NCBI GenBank assembly: GCA_035463295.1
Contig: DATHTK010000094.1
Coordinates: 24,953 to 88,952, forward strand
Direction: 5' to 3'
Source: DATHTK01 sp035463295
GTDB taxonomy: Bacteria > Actinomycetota > Rubrobacteria > Rubrobacterales > Rubrobacteraceae
DNA: 64,000 nt
Made by a program: the position numbers and the translations under genes. Shown in pieces: positions 42,410 through 51,543 of this stretch. Within the stretch, counting starts at the first letter, position 1; each line of letters begins with the position of its first letter. Under the pieces are notes generated by a model that had not been told where the DNA came from, made no database searches, and saw only the letters and a program-made list of their open reading frames with translations.

Positions 42410-43785
42410 GGCCCGCCACGCTGGGAGAGATCGCCCTCGTCCTCGACGCCGAGCTGACCGCGGGCGAGGCGAGCGCGCAGGTCAGCGGGGCGGCCGTCGA
42501 CTCCCGGGTGGTGCGCGCGGGGGACCTCTTTTTCGCTCTGCGCGGACGGACTGACGGGGCCGAATTCGCCGCCGAAGCATTTCTGCGCGGCGCTGTTTCA
42601 GCGGTGGCGACTCGGCCGCTGGACGTTCCTACCCTCGTCGTCGAGGACACCCTCCTGGCGCTCCAGCAACTCGCCCGATGGACGCTCGTACGCCAGGACG
42701 CTCCCGCCCCGCAGGTCGTCGGTATCACCGGCAGCGTGGGGAAGACCACGACCAAAGACGCTCTCGCTACGATGCTCCGCTTCGGCGGCCGGAGGGTCTC
42801 GGCGACAGCGGGGAACTTCAACAACGAGATCGGACTCCCCCTCACGGTCCTCGCCGCCGACCCACGCACGGAGGTGCTGGTCCTCGAGATGGGCGCGACT
42901 CACGCCGGGGACATAGAACACCTCTGCTCCATCGCCCCCCCCAGCGTAGGGGTACTCACCGCGATCTCACCGGTCCACCTCGACTCTTTCGGGAGCATCG
43001 AGGACCTGGCCGCCGCGAAGGGGGAGCTGGCACTCGCCCTCCCCAACGAAGGAACTCTCGTGTATCCGGTCGGGGTGCCCGAGGCCGCTACCGGAGGCGG
43101 ACGGACCCTTATGCGGCGCATCGGTTTCAGCCGCGATGCCGCGGAGGAGGCGGAGCTGTGGGCCTCCGGGATAGAGGAGCGGAGAGAGGGCTTGCGCTTT
43201 GTGGCTCACCTCGGGGACCGTTCTGCGGAAGTGAGATCTCCCGTCTTCGGAACGCACCTCGTCGAACCGCTGCTGGCGGCGCTCGGAGGCGCGCTCGCCG
43301 TCGGCCTGGACCTCGAAGTCTGCGCCGTAGGCGCCGCTCGACTCCGCCGAACCGGGCTCCGCGGCGAGGTCTACCGGCTGCGCGACGATATCATCGTCTA
43401 CGACGACTCGTATAACGCATCCCCCGTCGCTATGGCCGCCGTGCTGCGCTACGCATCTCAACAGGCCGCGCGCCAGGGCCGCCGCCTCGTCGCCGTGCTC
43501 GGGGGCATGTTCGAACTCGGTTTCGGGGCCCGTGATTACCACCGCGAGGCCGGGAAGCTCGCCGAAGAGGTGGGGGTGGACCTGCTCGTCTGCGTTGGCG
43601 ACGAAGCCCGATGGTACGCCGAGTCCTTCTCAGGCACAACCCTCTTCTACCCGGATGCCGCGTGCGCGATAGAAGATCTCCAAGAACACCTCCAGAGCGG
43701 AGATTACGTCGCGGTCAAGGGCTCGAGAGGCGTCGGTCTCGATACCCTAACCCGTAAGTTGAAGGAAAGTCTGGCTCTTGTTTAG
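42406..43785 (+). CDS. murF: UDP-MurNAc-tripeptide:D-Ala-D-Ala ligase MurF
   Basis: 459 residues. ATP-binding GITGSVGKTTTKDALATML near residue 105, then ATAGNFNNEIGLPLTVL and the C-terminal DDSYNASPVAMAAVL, which are MurF-type signatures (MurE would show a DNPR or similar motif). It adds D-Ala-D-Ala to the stem peptide. murE, normally just before murF, is missing here. ATG 42406 overlaps ftsI; the 3' end overlaps mraY by eight bases. Confidence 0.95.
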   Translation: MRPATLGEIALVLDAELTAGEASAQVSGAAVDSRVVRAGDLFFALRGRTDGAEFAAEAFLRGAVSAVATRPLDVPTLVVEDTLLALQQLARWTLVRQDAPAPQVVGITGSVGKTTTKDALATMLRFGGRRVSATAGNFNNEIGLPLTVLAADPRTEVLVLEMGATHAGDIEHLCSIAPPSVGVLTAISPVHLDSFGSIEDLAAAKGELALALPNEGTLVYPVGVPEAATGGGRTLMRRIGFSRDAAEEAELWASGIEERREGLRFVAHLGDRSAEVRSPVFGTHLVEPLLAALGGALAVGLDLEVCAVGAARLRRTGLRGEVYRLRDDIIVYDDSYNASPVAMAAVLRYASQQAARQGRRLVAVLGGMFELGFGARDYHREAGKLAEEVGVDLLVCVGDEARWYAESFSGTTLFYPDAACAIEDLQEHLQSGDYVAVKGSRGVGLDTLTRKLKESLALV

Positions 43786-44773
43786 CGTCGGTTTGGGGGC
43801 GGCGATAGCCTTTCTGGTCACTGTAAGCCTCGGGTCCAAGTTCATAGAGTTCCTACAGACTAGGAAGTTCGGCCAGTTCGTACGAGAAGAAGGACCGCAG
43901 ACGCACCTGATCAAGGCTGGAACGCCGACGATGGGTGGGGTGGTCATGCTGACGGGACTACTCGCGGCGCTACTGGTGGTAGCGCGGCCGAACGTGGCGA
44001 CCTTCGCGACGTTGCTTCTGGTTTCGGCGGTAGCGGGCATCGGGCTCTACGATGACTGGCAGAAGATCTCCAAGCGGAGGAGCGAGGGGTTGAGCGCGCG
44101 CTACAAGTTCTTGCTGCTCACGCTGGCCGTAGTGCTCGCCGACATACTCGCGCTCCGCTACGTTGGCGTGACCCAGAACGTGGTCGTGCCCGCTCTTGAG
44201 CGGAACCTCGTGCTGGGGTCGGGGGTGGTTGGGATCGCGCTCTTCAGCATATTCTTGCTGTTCGTGATAGCGGGTGCGACGAATGCGGTGAACCTGACGG
44301 ATGGCCTCGACGGGCTCGCGGCCGGGGCGGGCGCGATAGCGCTCCTGGCCTACACTGCCATCGCGTTTCTCGAGCGCCAGTACGACGTCGCTATCGTCTG
44401 CGGCGCGATGGTCGGGTCGATCGTCGGGTTTCTCTGGTACAACGCTCATCCGGCGGACATCTTTATGGGAGACACGGGCTCTCTGGCCATCGGCGGCGTC
44501 CTCGCGGCGGCGGCGATCCTGACGAAGACCGAGTTGCTCTTGCCGGTGGTCGGGGGCCTCTTCGTTATCGAGGCGCTCTCCGTGATGATCCAGGTAGTCG
44601 TCTTCAAGTTGACGGGGAGGCGGGTCTTCAAGATGGCCCCCATCCACCACCACTTCGAGTTTCTGGGCTGGGACGAGAACAAGGTGGTTGTGAGGTTCTG
44701 GATCGCCCAGGCCGCCTTCGCCTCGTTCGGCTTCTTTCTCTACTACTTCTACCTCTACAACGCCGGGGGATAG
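43778..44773 (+). CDS. mraY: Phospho-MurNAc-pentapeptide translocase MraY
   Basis: 331 residues, ten predicted transmembrane helices. GTPTMGGVVMLTG, the catalytic DDWQKISKRRSEGLSARYKF, NAVNLTDGLDGLAAG, GDTGSLAIGG and APIHHHFEFLGWDENKVVVR are all present. It makes lipid I from UDP-MurNAc-pentapeptide and undecaprenyl phosphate. TTG 43778. Confidence 0.97.
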   Translation: MFSVGLGAAIAFLVTVSLGSKFIEFLQTRKFGQFVREEGPQTHLIKAGTPTMGGVVMLTGLLAALLVVARPNVATFATLLLVSAVAGIGLYDDWQKISKRRSEGLSARYKFLLLTLAVVLADILALRYVGVTQNVVVPALERNLVLGSGVVGIALFSIFLLFVIAGATNAVNLTDGLDGLAAGAGAIALLAYTAIAFLERQYDVAIVCGAMVGSIVGFLWYNAHPADIFMGDTGSLAIGGVLAAAAILTKTELLLPVVGGLFVIEALSVMIQVVVFKLTGRRVFKMAPIHHHFEFLGWDENKVVVRFWIAQAAFASFGFFLYYFYLYNAGG

Positions 44774-44777
44774 GCGC

Positions 44778-46109
44778 ATGAGGACCGTTGTATACGGGCT
44801 CGGGGAATCCGGGGTCGCGGCGACGCGGGCGCTGCTCGCCCGCGGGGAGGAGGTCTTTGCAGCCGACGCCGCGGAGAACGAGCGCCTGCGCGGCGCGCTC
44901 GCGGATCTCGGCGTGGACGGCGAACTCGGGGCGGGACCCGAGATCCTCGACGGGGCCACCAGGGTGGTGGTCAGCCCCGGCATCCGGCCGGCTGACCCCG
45001 TCCTGCGGGTGGCGGAGGAGCGCGGGGTGCCGGTCGTCTCGGAGGTCGCCCTCGGCCTCGAACTGCTGGAGCCCGGCGTCCGCGTCGCGGCCTTTACCGG
45101 CACAAACGGCAAGACGACCGTCGTGGACATGTTGCGCCGCGTCCTGGATGAGGCCGGCGTAGCGCACGCGGTCGCCGGGAACTCCTGGCGCGCCCTTTGC
45201 GGGTGCCTCGGGGAGGTGCGCGCCGCCGGACTGCTCGTCCTGGAGGTCTCCTCCTTTCAACTGCACTACCTGACCGATCCGGGCTTCGACGTCGCGGCGC
45301 TGCTGAACGTGCGCCACGATCACCTCAACTGGCACGCCTCCTTCGAGGAGTACGTACGCGACAAGCTCCGCGTCTTCGAGGGCCAGGGGTCCGAAGACCT
45401 CGCGCTCCTCAGCGCCGCAGATCGGACCGGTAGAAGGTTCGTGGAGGACCTCGACGCCGAGGTGCTCGTCGTCGGCGAGGGAGATACCGCCGTCCGCGAC
45501 GGCCGGCTCGTGCTCCGCGGCCGTGAGGTGGCGCGGACGCGGGAGCTGCGCTTCGCCGGGAAGCACAACTACGAGAACGCCCTCTTCGCGGCGGCGGCGG
45601 CGCGGAAGCTCGGGGTGGCGCTAGAGGAGGTCCGGGCCGCCCTGCTCGGTTACGAACTCAAGCCGCACCGGATGGAGGTGGTGGCGGAGCGTGGGGGCGT
45701 GCTCTACGTGGACGACTCCAAGGCTACAAACCCCTCTGCCGTCGCGGCCGCGCTGTCCAGCTTCGATCGACCGGTCGTGATCATCCTCGGCGGCTCCGAG
45801 AAAGGGACCGACTTCTCCGAGGTTCTGCCCCGCCTGGAGCGTTGCCGAGCCGTGATCTGCCAGGGAGAGGGGGGGCCGAGGATACACGAGTATCTCCAGA
45901 GCTCCGGATGCAAAGGCATCCTCCGCCTCGCCCCGGACCTGGGGGCAGCCGTGGATGAGGCATCGGCGCTCGCTCGCCCTGGCGACGTGGTCCTCCTCTC
46001 GCCGGGATGCGCGAGCTTCGACCAGTTTGCGGGGTACGAGGAACGGGGAGCGGCGTTCGCCCGGCTCGTCGAGGAGCATGCCCCCGACAGGAGGGTCGTT
46101 GGGCGGTGA
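44778..46109 (+). CDS. murD: UDP-MurNAc-L-Ala:D-Glu ligase MurD
   Basis: 443 residues. N-terminal Rossmann start VVYGLGESGVAATRAL, ATP loop FTGTNGKTTVVDML, LEVSSFQLHYL, NVRHDHLNWH and the C-terminal DDSKATNPSAVAAAL and ILGGSEKG. It adds D-Glu to UDP-MurNAc-L-Ala. ATG 44778 four bases after mraY; the stop overlaps the ftsW start (TGATG). Confidence 0.96.
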   Translation: MRTVVYGLGESGVAATRALLARGEEVFAADAAENERLRGALADLGVDGELGAGPEILDGATRVVVSPGIRPADPVLRVAEERGVPVVSEVALGLELLEPGVRVAAFTGTNGKTTVVDMLRRVLDEAGVAHAVAGNSWRALCGCLGEVRAAGLLVLEVSSFQLHYLTDPGFDVAALLNVRHDHLNWHASFEEYVRDKLRVFEGQGSEDLALLSAADRTGRRFVEDLDAEVLVVGEGDTAVRDGRLVLRGREVARTRELRFAGKHNYENALFAAAAARKLGVALEEVRAALLGYELKPHRMEVVAERGGVLYVDDSKATNPSAVAAALSSFDRPVVIILGGSEKGTDFSEVLPRLERCRAVICQGEGGPRIHEYLQSSGCKGILRLAPDLGAAVDEASALARPGDVVLLSPGCASFDQFAGYEERGAAFARLVEEHAPDRRVVGR

Positions 46110-47251
46110 TGGGGCTGCGCGCCAACCTGTTCCTCACCGTTCTGGGTCTCTCGCTGCTCGGTCTCGTGATGGTGTACTCGGCGACCTACCGCGAGTTCGG
46201 AGCCCACTACCTCCTGGTGCGGACGGGACATCTGGTCCTCGGTGTCCTCGTCTTCGCCCTCGTGAGCCGGGTGCGCTACACGGCCTGGCGCCGGTACGCG
46301 CCCGCGGTCTACGTCGTCGTGCTCTTCGGTCTCCTGGCGGTGCTGATCCCCGGCGTGGGTAGCGAGATCGGCGGGGCGCGCCGTTGGCTCGACTTCGGGC
46401 CCGTCAGCCTGCAGCCCGCGGAGTTCGCAAAGATAGCGGCCGTCCTCGTGTTGAGCTGCGCGGTGGCGCGCCTCCCGGCGGGCTCCGGTCTCCCGCTCAA
46501 GCCGCTGGTGGCCGTCGGCGTGCTCTTCGTGCTCGTGCTCGTCGAGCCGGACTTCGGCACCTCCGTGGTCCTGCTCGCCGGCGTGGCCGGTACGCTCTGG
46601 GCCTCGGAGCTGCGGACCCGGGACCTGGTGCTCACTGGGGCCGGGTCCGCTGTGGCGCTCTTTGTGGTCATGCTCCTCGCGCCCTACCGGCGGGAGCGCT
46701 TCATGATGTTCCTCGACCCTTGGGCCGTCGCCGACGGTCCGGGCTACCAGGTGGTCCAGTCCATGATCGCCATACAGGCCGGCGGGTTCTTCGGGTCCGG
46801 TGCCGGGTCCGGCGGCCAGGGCACCACCGTACCGGAGCTCGGGACAGATATGATCTTCGCCCTCATAGGCCAGGAGCTCGGACTCTTCGGGATGGTCGTC
46901 GTGATCCTCGCGTTCGGCTTCGTAGCATACGCCGGGTACGGGATCGCCCACCGCGCCCCTACGGTGATGGGGCGGTGCGTCGCGGCGGGCCTGACGACGC
47001 TGCTCGCCGCCCAGGCGGTCGCCAACATGGGGGCGGCCATGGGCGTACTCCCGCTCGCCGGGATGACGCTGCCCTTCGTCAGCTACGGCGGTTCGAGCCT
47101 GGTTACCTGCTTCGCCGCCGTGGGCATCTTGTGCAGGATATCGGAGGATAGTGAACGGGCAAGAGAGGTCAAACCCCGCGCCTCCTCGGGTCTTGATCGC
47201 GGGCGGCGGTACGGGGGGACACGCGATCCCCGCGCTGTGCGTGGCGGATAG
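46109..47251 (+). CDS. ftsW: SEDS glycosyltransferase FtsW
   Basis: 380 residues with about ten transmembrane helices. LGLSLLGLVMVYSATY at the start, GGARRWLDFGPVSLQPAEFA, PDFGTSVVLLAG and the C-terminal GMTLPFVSYGGSSLV. FtsW polymerises lipid II at the septum with FtsI. ATG 46109 overlaps murD. The hydrophilic C-terminal 33 residues are encoded in a 101-base overlap with murG. Confidence 0.96.
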   Translation: MGLRANLFLTVLGLSLLGLVMVYSATYREFGAHYLLVRTGHLVLGVLVFALVSRVRYTAWRRYAPAVYVVVLFGLLAVLIPGVGSEIGGARRWLDFGPVSLQPAEFAKIAAVLVLSCAVARLPAGSGLPLKPLVAVGVLFVLVLVEPDFGTSVVLLAGVAGTLWASELRTRDLVLTGAGSAVALFVVMLLAPYRRERFMMFLDPWAVADGPGYQVVQSMIAIQAGGFFGSGAGSGGQGTTVPELGTDMIFALIGQELGLFGMVVVILAFGFVAYAGYGIAHRAPTVMGRCVAAGLTTLLAAQAVANMGAAMGVLPLAGMTLPFVSYGGSSLVTCFAAVGILCRISEDSERAREVKPRASSGLDRGRRYGGTRDPRAVRGG

Positions 47252-48248
47252 CCTGAGCGCGCGCGGCGCAGCCGTCGAGTTCGTCGGCGCCGAGTCGGGC
47301 ATCGAGTGCGAGCTGGTGCCCCAGGCCGGCTATCCTCTTCACCCCCTCCCGCTCGCCGGCCTCGCCGGCGGACCCGTCGCCCGCGCCCGCGCCGCCATCC
47401 TCTTCGTAATGGCGATCTCTCGTTGCCGCAGCCTCATGAAGGCACGCCGTCCCGGGGCCGTACTCGGGGTAGGCGGCTATGCGAGCGCCCCCGCCGTCTT
47501 CGCGGCGAAAACCCTGAAGATCCCGACCTACCTGCACGAGCAGAACTCGGTCCCCGGGCGGGTGAACCGCGTCGCAGCCCGCTTTACGGAAGAGGTCCTC
47601 GTCACGTTTCCCGAGGCGACGAGGCACCTCCGAGACGCAGCCTGGGTCGGCATGCCTACCCGCAGGGAGTTCTCAACGCTCTCCCGAGAGAGCGCTCTCC
47701 GACGTCTCGGGCTCGACCCGCCGGTCGTCCTCATCTTCGGCGGCAGCGGCGGCGCGCTCAAGATCAACCTCGCCGCCGCCGAAGCCTTCCACGACCCCAC
47801 CCCGTACACTGTCGTCCAGATCTCCGGCCGCCGCGACTTCCCCCGACTCTCGACAAAGAACCGTAACCACATAATACTCGAGTACGTGGACAACATCTGG
47901 GACTATCTAGGTGCGGCGGATGTGGTCGTCATCCGGGCTGGGGCGGGGTCGCTCTTCGACACGGCGGCGGCGGGGCGGGCGGCGATCCTGATACCCTTTC
48001 CGTACGCGACCGGAGACCACCAGCTCCACAACGCACGTTATTTCACGGAGAGGGGCGCTGCGGAGCTCCTGCTCGACTCGGAGGTCACCGCGTCCGCCCT
48101 GCGCGGGCGCATCGAGCGTCTGCTCGAGGACGAGGAGCGCCGGGAGGAACTCGCGCGACGCATACAGACGCTGGCTACCCCTAGAGCCGCCGACGAGGTG
48201 GCCGAGAGGCTGCTGAGGGCGGCAAGGGGGGAGGAGGTAAGAGGGTGA
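47151..48248 (+). CDS. murG: Lipid II synthase MurG
   Basis: 365 residues. GGGTGGHAIPALCVADSL at the N-terminus (lipid I and membrane site), LGVGGYASAPAVFAAK, LHEQNSVPGRVNR, the donor domain GGSGGALKIN and VVIRAGAGSLFDTAA. It transfers GlcNAc from UDP-GlcNAc to lipid I. GTG 47151 lies within ftsW (101-base overlap, larger than other overlaps here). The stop overlaps murC (GTGA). Confidence 0.96.
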   Translation: MNGQERSNPAPPRVLIAGGGTGGHAIPALCVADSLSARGAAVEFVGAESGIECELVPQAGYPLHPLPLAGLAGGPVARARAAILFVMAISRCRSLMKARRPGAVLGVGGYASAPAVFAAKTLKIPTYLHEQNSVPGRVNRVAARFTEEVLVTFPEATRHLRDAAWVGMPTRREFSTLSRESALRRLGLDPPVVLIFGGSGGALKINLAAAEAFHDPTPYTVVQISGRRDFPRLSTKNRNHIILEYVDNIWDYLGAADVVVIRAGAGSLFDTAAAGRAAILIPFPYATGDHQLHNARYFTERGAAELLLDSEVTASALRGRIERLLEDEERREELARRIQTLATPRAADEVAERLLRAARGEEVRG

Positions 48249-49588
48249 AGATACATATGATCGGCATCGGCGGAGCCGGGATGAGCGGCATAGCGGAGGT
48301 CCTGAGATCCAGGGGACACGTCGTAACAGGGTCGGATCTCAAGGAGTCACTATACACCCGCAGGCTCGAGCAGGCCGGAATAGAGGTCCACATCGGCCAC
48401 GCCTCCGGCCAGGTGGGGGAGGCGGATCAGGTCGTGATCTCGACCGCGATCCCCAAGACGAACCCGGAGCTCCTGGAGGCCCGCCGCCGCTCCATACCCG
48501 TGATCCCGCGCGCCGAGGCCCTGGCCTGGATCCTGGACGACGCCCGGGGCGTCGCGATCGCCGGCACCCACGGCAAGACGACTACGACGAGTATGACGGC
48601 CCACGTGCTGAGGGCCCTCGGGGAGGACCCGACGGCGCTCGTCGGGGGCGAGTTGAACGACATCGGGAGCAACGTGGCCCTCGGCCGCCCCGACCTGGTC
48701 GTGGCCGAGGCCGACGAGAGCGACCGTTCCCTCCTGCGCCTGAGGCCCAAGGCCGCCGTCGTCACGAACGTCGAGTTCGACCACCCGGATTTCTACTCCT
48801 CCCTGGAGGACGTCGCCGAGACGTTCTCGAAGTTCGTAACGGCCCTGCCGGCCGACGGACACCTGGTTACTTGGGCGGAGGACCCGATCTGCCGACGCCT
48901 GGCCGCCGGAGCCCCTTGCCCGACGACTACCTACGGCCTCTCCACCGGGGACCTGACCGCGGAGATCCTGGGCCCCAATACCTACGTCCTCTTCGAGGGC
49001 GGGATGAGAAAGGGCATGGTCGAGCTCGGCGTCTACGGCCGCCACAACGTGCTCAACTCGCTCGCCGCAGCGGGCGTCGCCCGCTGGCTCGGACACGACG
49101 CCTACGACGCCGCACGCACCCTGGCCAGCTTCGGCGGGGTGCGCCGCCGCTTTCAGCTCAAGGGCGAACGCTCCGAGGTCCGGGTCGTGGACGACTACGC
49201 TCACCACCCGACGGAACTCTCCGCCACCCTCGACGCAGCCCGCGCCACGATCCAGCCGGGCGGGCGCGTGATAGCGGTCTTCCAGCCGCACCGCTACTCC
49301 CGCACCCGCGCCCTCTACAGGGAGTTCGGTGAGTCCTTCGCCGCCGCCGATGCGGTTCTCGTCACCGACGTCTACGGCGCCGGCGAGATGCCCCAGCCCG
49401 GCGTGAGCGGCAAGCTCGTCGTGGACGCTATCTGCGAGACCTCCTCTCATCCGGACGTCTACTACATCCCACAACCTGACGCCCTCCCGAGGGTGCTCAG
49501 CGAGGTCTCGGATGGCGGAGACCTCGTCCTTACCCTCGGGGCCGGTGATATATCCCGCGTCGGTGAAGAGCTGCTGGAGATGCTCTAG
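48245..49588 (+). CDS. murC: UDP-MurNAc:L-Ala ligase MurC
   Basis: 447 residues. IHMIGIGGAGMSGIAEVL, ATP loop AGTHGKTTTTSM, VAEADESDRSLL, DDYAHHPTELSATL and QPHRYSRTRAL. It adds the first amino acid to UDP-MurNAc. GTG 48245. In many genomes murB and ddl follow; here ftsQ is next. Confidence 0.97.
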   Translation: MKIHMIGIGGAGMSGIAEVLRSRGHVVTGSDLKESLYTRRLEQAGIEVHIGHASGQVGEADQVVISTAIPKTNPELLEARRRSIPVIPRAEALAWILDDARGVAIAGTHGKTTTTSMTAHVLRALGEDPTALVGGELNDIGSNVALGRPDLVVAEADESDRSLLRLRPKAAVVTNVEFDHPDFYSSLEDVAETFSKFVTALPADGHLVTWAEDPICRRLAAGAPCPTTTYGLSTGDLTAEILGPNTYVLFEGGMRKGMVELGVYGRHNVLNSLAAAGVARWLGHDAYDAARTLASFGGVRRRFQLKGERSEVRVVDDYAHHPTELSATLDAARATIQPGGRVIAVFQPHRYSRTRALYREFGESFAAADAVLVTDVYGAGEMPQPGVSGKLVVDAICETSSHPDVYYIPQPDALPRVLSEVSDGGDLVLTLGAGDISRVGEELLEML

Positions 49589-49592
49589 TCCC

Positions 49593-50273
49593 GTGGGGAA
49601 CTCCACCTCAAGCGTCCTCCGGGCAGTCGCGGTCTCGCTGGCCGTCGCCGCCCTTACCACCGTTACCATAGTCCTCGTCGCGTACCTGGCCGCCCCCGTC
49701 GCCGGCGTCCGGGTCGAGGGCGCTCGCATGTTCCCCGAATCCGAGGCCTGGGAGGCGGTCCCGGAACACGCTAGCCTCCTTACCTTCAATACCGAGATGC
49801 TCGAGCAAGAGATAGACTCTAATCCCTGGGTTGAGAGTGTAGGGGTGTCTAAAGATTGGGAATCCGGTATAGTTACAGTTGAGGTTGAGGAACGTCGAGC
49901 GGTGCTCGACGGATACGTCGACGGGCGGCGGGTCGTACTGGCGGCGGACGGAACGCGGCTCCCGGGGCTTGGGGGAGAGCATCTCGAGAGGGTCGAGCTG
50001 GACGAGGATCAGCTCGAGGACGTAGCAGGAGCGGGGGAGGCTTTGACCGAGAACGGATTGACGCTGGCGTCCATCGAAGGGGTTGGCCCTGGGGGTATCG
50101 AGGCGACCGTGGAGGGACGGCGGGTGATCTTCTCTGACGGCATTGGCGACGACCAGGCCCGCGCTCTGCGGGGTGTGATGGCGCGCCACTCAGGCGCGCC
50201 GCTTTTCGACCTACGCTCCCCGGACAGGGTAGTCATCGGTGGTGACAATGCCAGCGGTGAGCCTGGCGGTTAG
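49593..50273 (+). CDS. ftsQ: Cell division protein FtsQ/DivIB
   Basis: 226 residues from GTG 49593. Short cytoplasmic tail, one transmembrane segment (VLRAVAVSLAVAALTTVTIVLVA-type, about 8-33), a POTRA domain beginning VAGVRVEGARMF, and the FtsQ beta domain (NPWVESVGVSKDWESGIVTV, DGYVDGRRVVLAADGTRLPG). It links FtsL/FtsB to the divisome. Start is set by the murC stop four bases before; no strong ribosome binding site. Confidence 0.92.
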   Translation: MGNSTSSVLRAVAVSLAVAALTTVTIVLVAYLAAPVAGVRVEGARMFPESEAWEAVPEHASLLTFNTEMLEQEIDSNPWVESVGVSKDWESGIVTVEVEERRAVLDGYVDGRRVVLAADGTRLPGLGGEHLERVELDEDQLEDVAGAGEALTENGLTLASIEGVGPGGIEATVEGRRVIFSDGIGDDQARALRGVMARHSGAPLFDLRSPDRVVIGGDNASGEPGG

Positions 50274-50292
50274 AGGGTAACAGGAGCGGCGG

Positions 50293-51495
50293 GTGGCGCA
50301 GTCTCTGGTCTACGGCATAGACGTGGGCACGACCAAGATCGTGGCGATCGCTGGTCGGGTCGATGGCCGGCGGGGCTGGGCCGAGGTGCTCTCCGTGGGC
50401 GAGGCCCCGAGTTCCGGGCTCAAGAGGGGTGTCGTGGTGGATCGCCGGGCGGCGGCCGAGTCGGTGGCGGAGGCCATCGACGCGTGCGGAGTGCGCGGGG
50501 GACCGGTGAGCGTCGGCATCGCCGGGAGCCATATCAGCTCCATCAACACCGAGGTGACGCTCCTCAACCGGGGGAGGGACCTCACCATCACCGACCGCTT
50601 TCTGCGCAAGCTCAAGCACGAGGCGCGCCAGCTAGAGCTCCACGAGGACGAGCAGATCATGCACGTCGTATCTCGCGGCTACGTACTGGACGGCTCGGAA
50701 GGGGTCAGGAACCCCGTCGGCCTCGCTGCCCGCAAGGTAACCCTGCGGGCCCACGTCGTAAGCGGCGCTGTCTCGAGCATCCAGAACCTCCTCCACGTGA
50801 TCGAGGACTGCGGCGTCAAGGTCTCGCGCGTCGTCCTCGAGCCGCTCGCTTCTGCCGAGGCCTGCCTGACGGAGGCCGACCGGGAGGACGGCGTCGTCCT
50901 CATCGACATCGGTGGCGGCACCACCGACATGGCGGTCTTTATGAAGGGCGCGCTCACCCACACCGCCGTCGTCCCTATCGGCGGCCAGAGCTTCTCCTCC
51001 GACGTCGCCTACGGGTTCAAGATCACACCCGCACAGGCCGAAGAGCTCAAGGTGCGTTACGGCACCGTCCTCCCCGGCATGCTCGACCCCGTCGCCGCCG
51101 TCAAGCTCGACGACCGCTTCTTTAACGCTCACTTTATGAGCCAGATCCTGGAGTACCGCGCCCGCGAAATTCTCGAGTTCGTCAGCGAATCCCTCGATAG
51201 CGCTCGCCTCCGTAACGTCATCCCCGGCGGCGCCGTTCTGACCGGCGGCGGGTCCCTTCTCGACGGTATGGTGAGCCTCGCCGAAGGGGTCCTCGGAGTG
51301 CGCGCTCGTAGCGCGGCGCCTCGCCGCGTTCGGGGCGAAGTTAAACCTGTACAAAAGCCTCAGTATGCAACGGCTGTCGGTCTGCTATACTTCTCGGCCA
51401 GTAACGATGACCCTGGACTCAAGGTAAAAGGTGCGGGGGTCACCAGTTTTGGTAGCATAGTGGAGACGGTCAAGAGCTGGTTCCGGGGAGGATAG
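50293..51495 (+). CDS. ftsA: Cell division actin homologue FtsA
   Basis: 400 residues. Actin-fold motifs VYGIDVGTTKIVAIAG, VVLIDIGGGTTDMAVF and AVLTGGGSLLDGM, plus a 1C-domain region, and a C-terminal amphipathic helix IVETVKSWFRGG for membrane binding. FtsA tethers FtsZ to the membrane. Most characterised actinobacteria lack it and rely on SepF; here both are encoded. GTG 50293. Confidence 0.96.
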   Translation: MAQSLVYGIDVGTTKIVAIAGRVDGRRGWAEVLSVGEAPSSGLKRGVVVDRRAAAESVAEAIDACGVRGGPVSVGIAGSHISSINTEVTLLNRGRDLTITDRFLRKLKHEARQLELHEDEQIMHVVSRGYVLDGSEGVRNPVGLAARKVTLRAHVVSGAVSSIQNLLHVIEDCGVKVSRVVLEPLASAEACLTEADREDGVVLIDIGGGTTDMAVFMKGALTHTAVVPIGGQSFSSDVAYGFKITPAQAEELKVRYGTVLPGMLDPVAAVKLDDRFFNAHFMSQILEYRAREILEFVSESLDSARLRNVIPGGAVLTGGGSLLDGMVSLAEGVLGVRARSAAPRRVRGEVKPVQKPQYATAVGLLYFSASNDDPGLKVKGAGVTSFGSIVETVKSWFRGG

Positions 51496-51543
51496 ACCGG
51501 CGGGACGTCGAGAGAACGGGCGATGGAGGGTTAGAGAGGCGCG

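Noticed and set aside
45704..47302. Reverse-strand 532-residue frame opposite murD and ftsW
   Set aside because: Shadow of two well-supported genes; no start signals or motifs.
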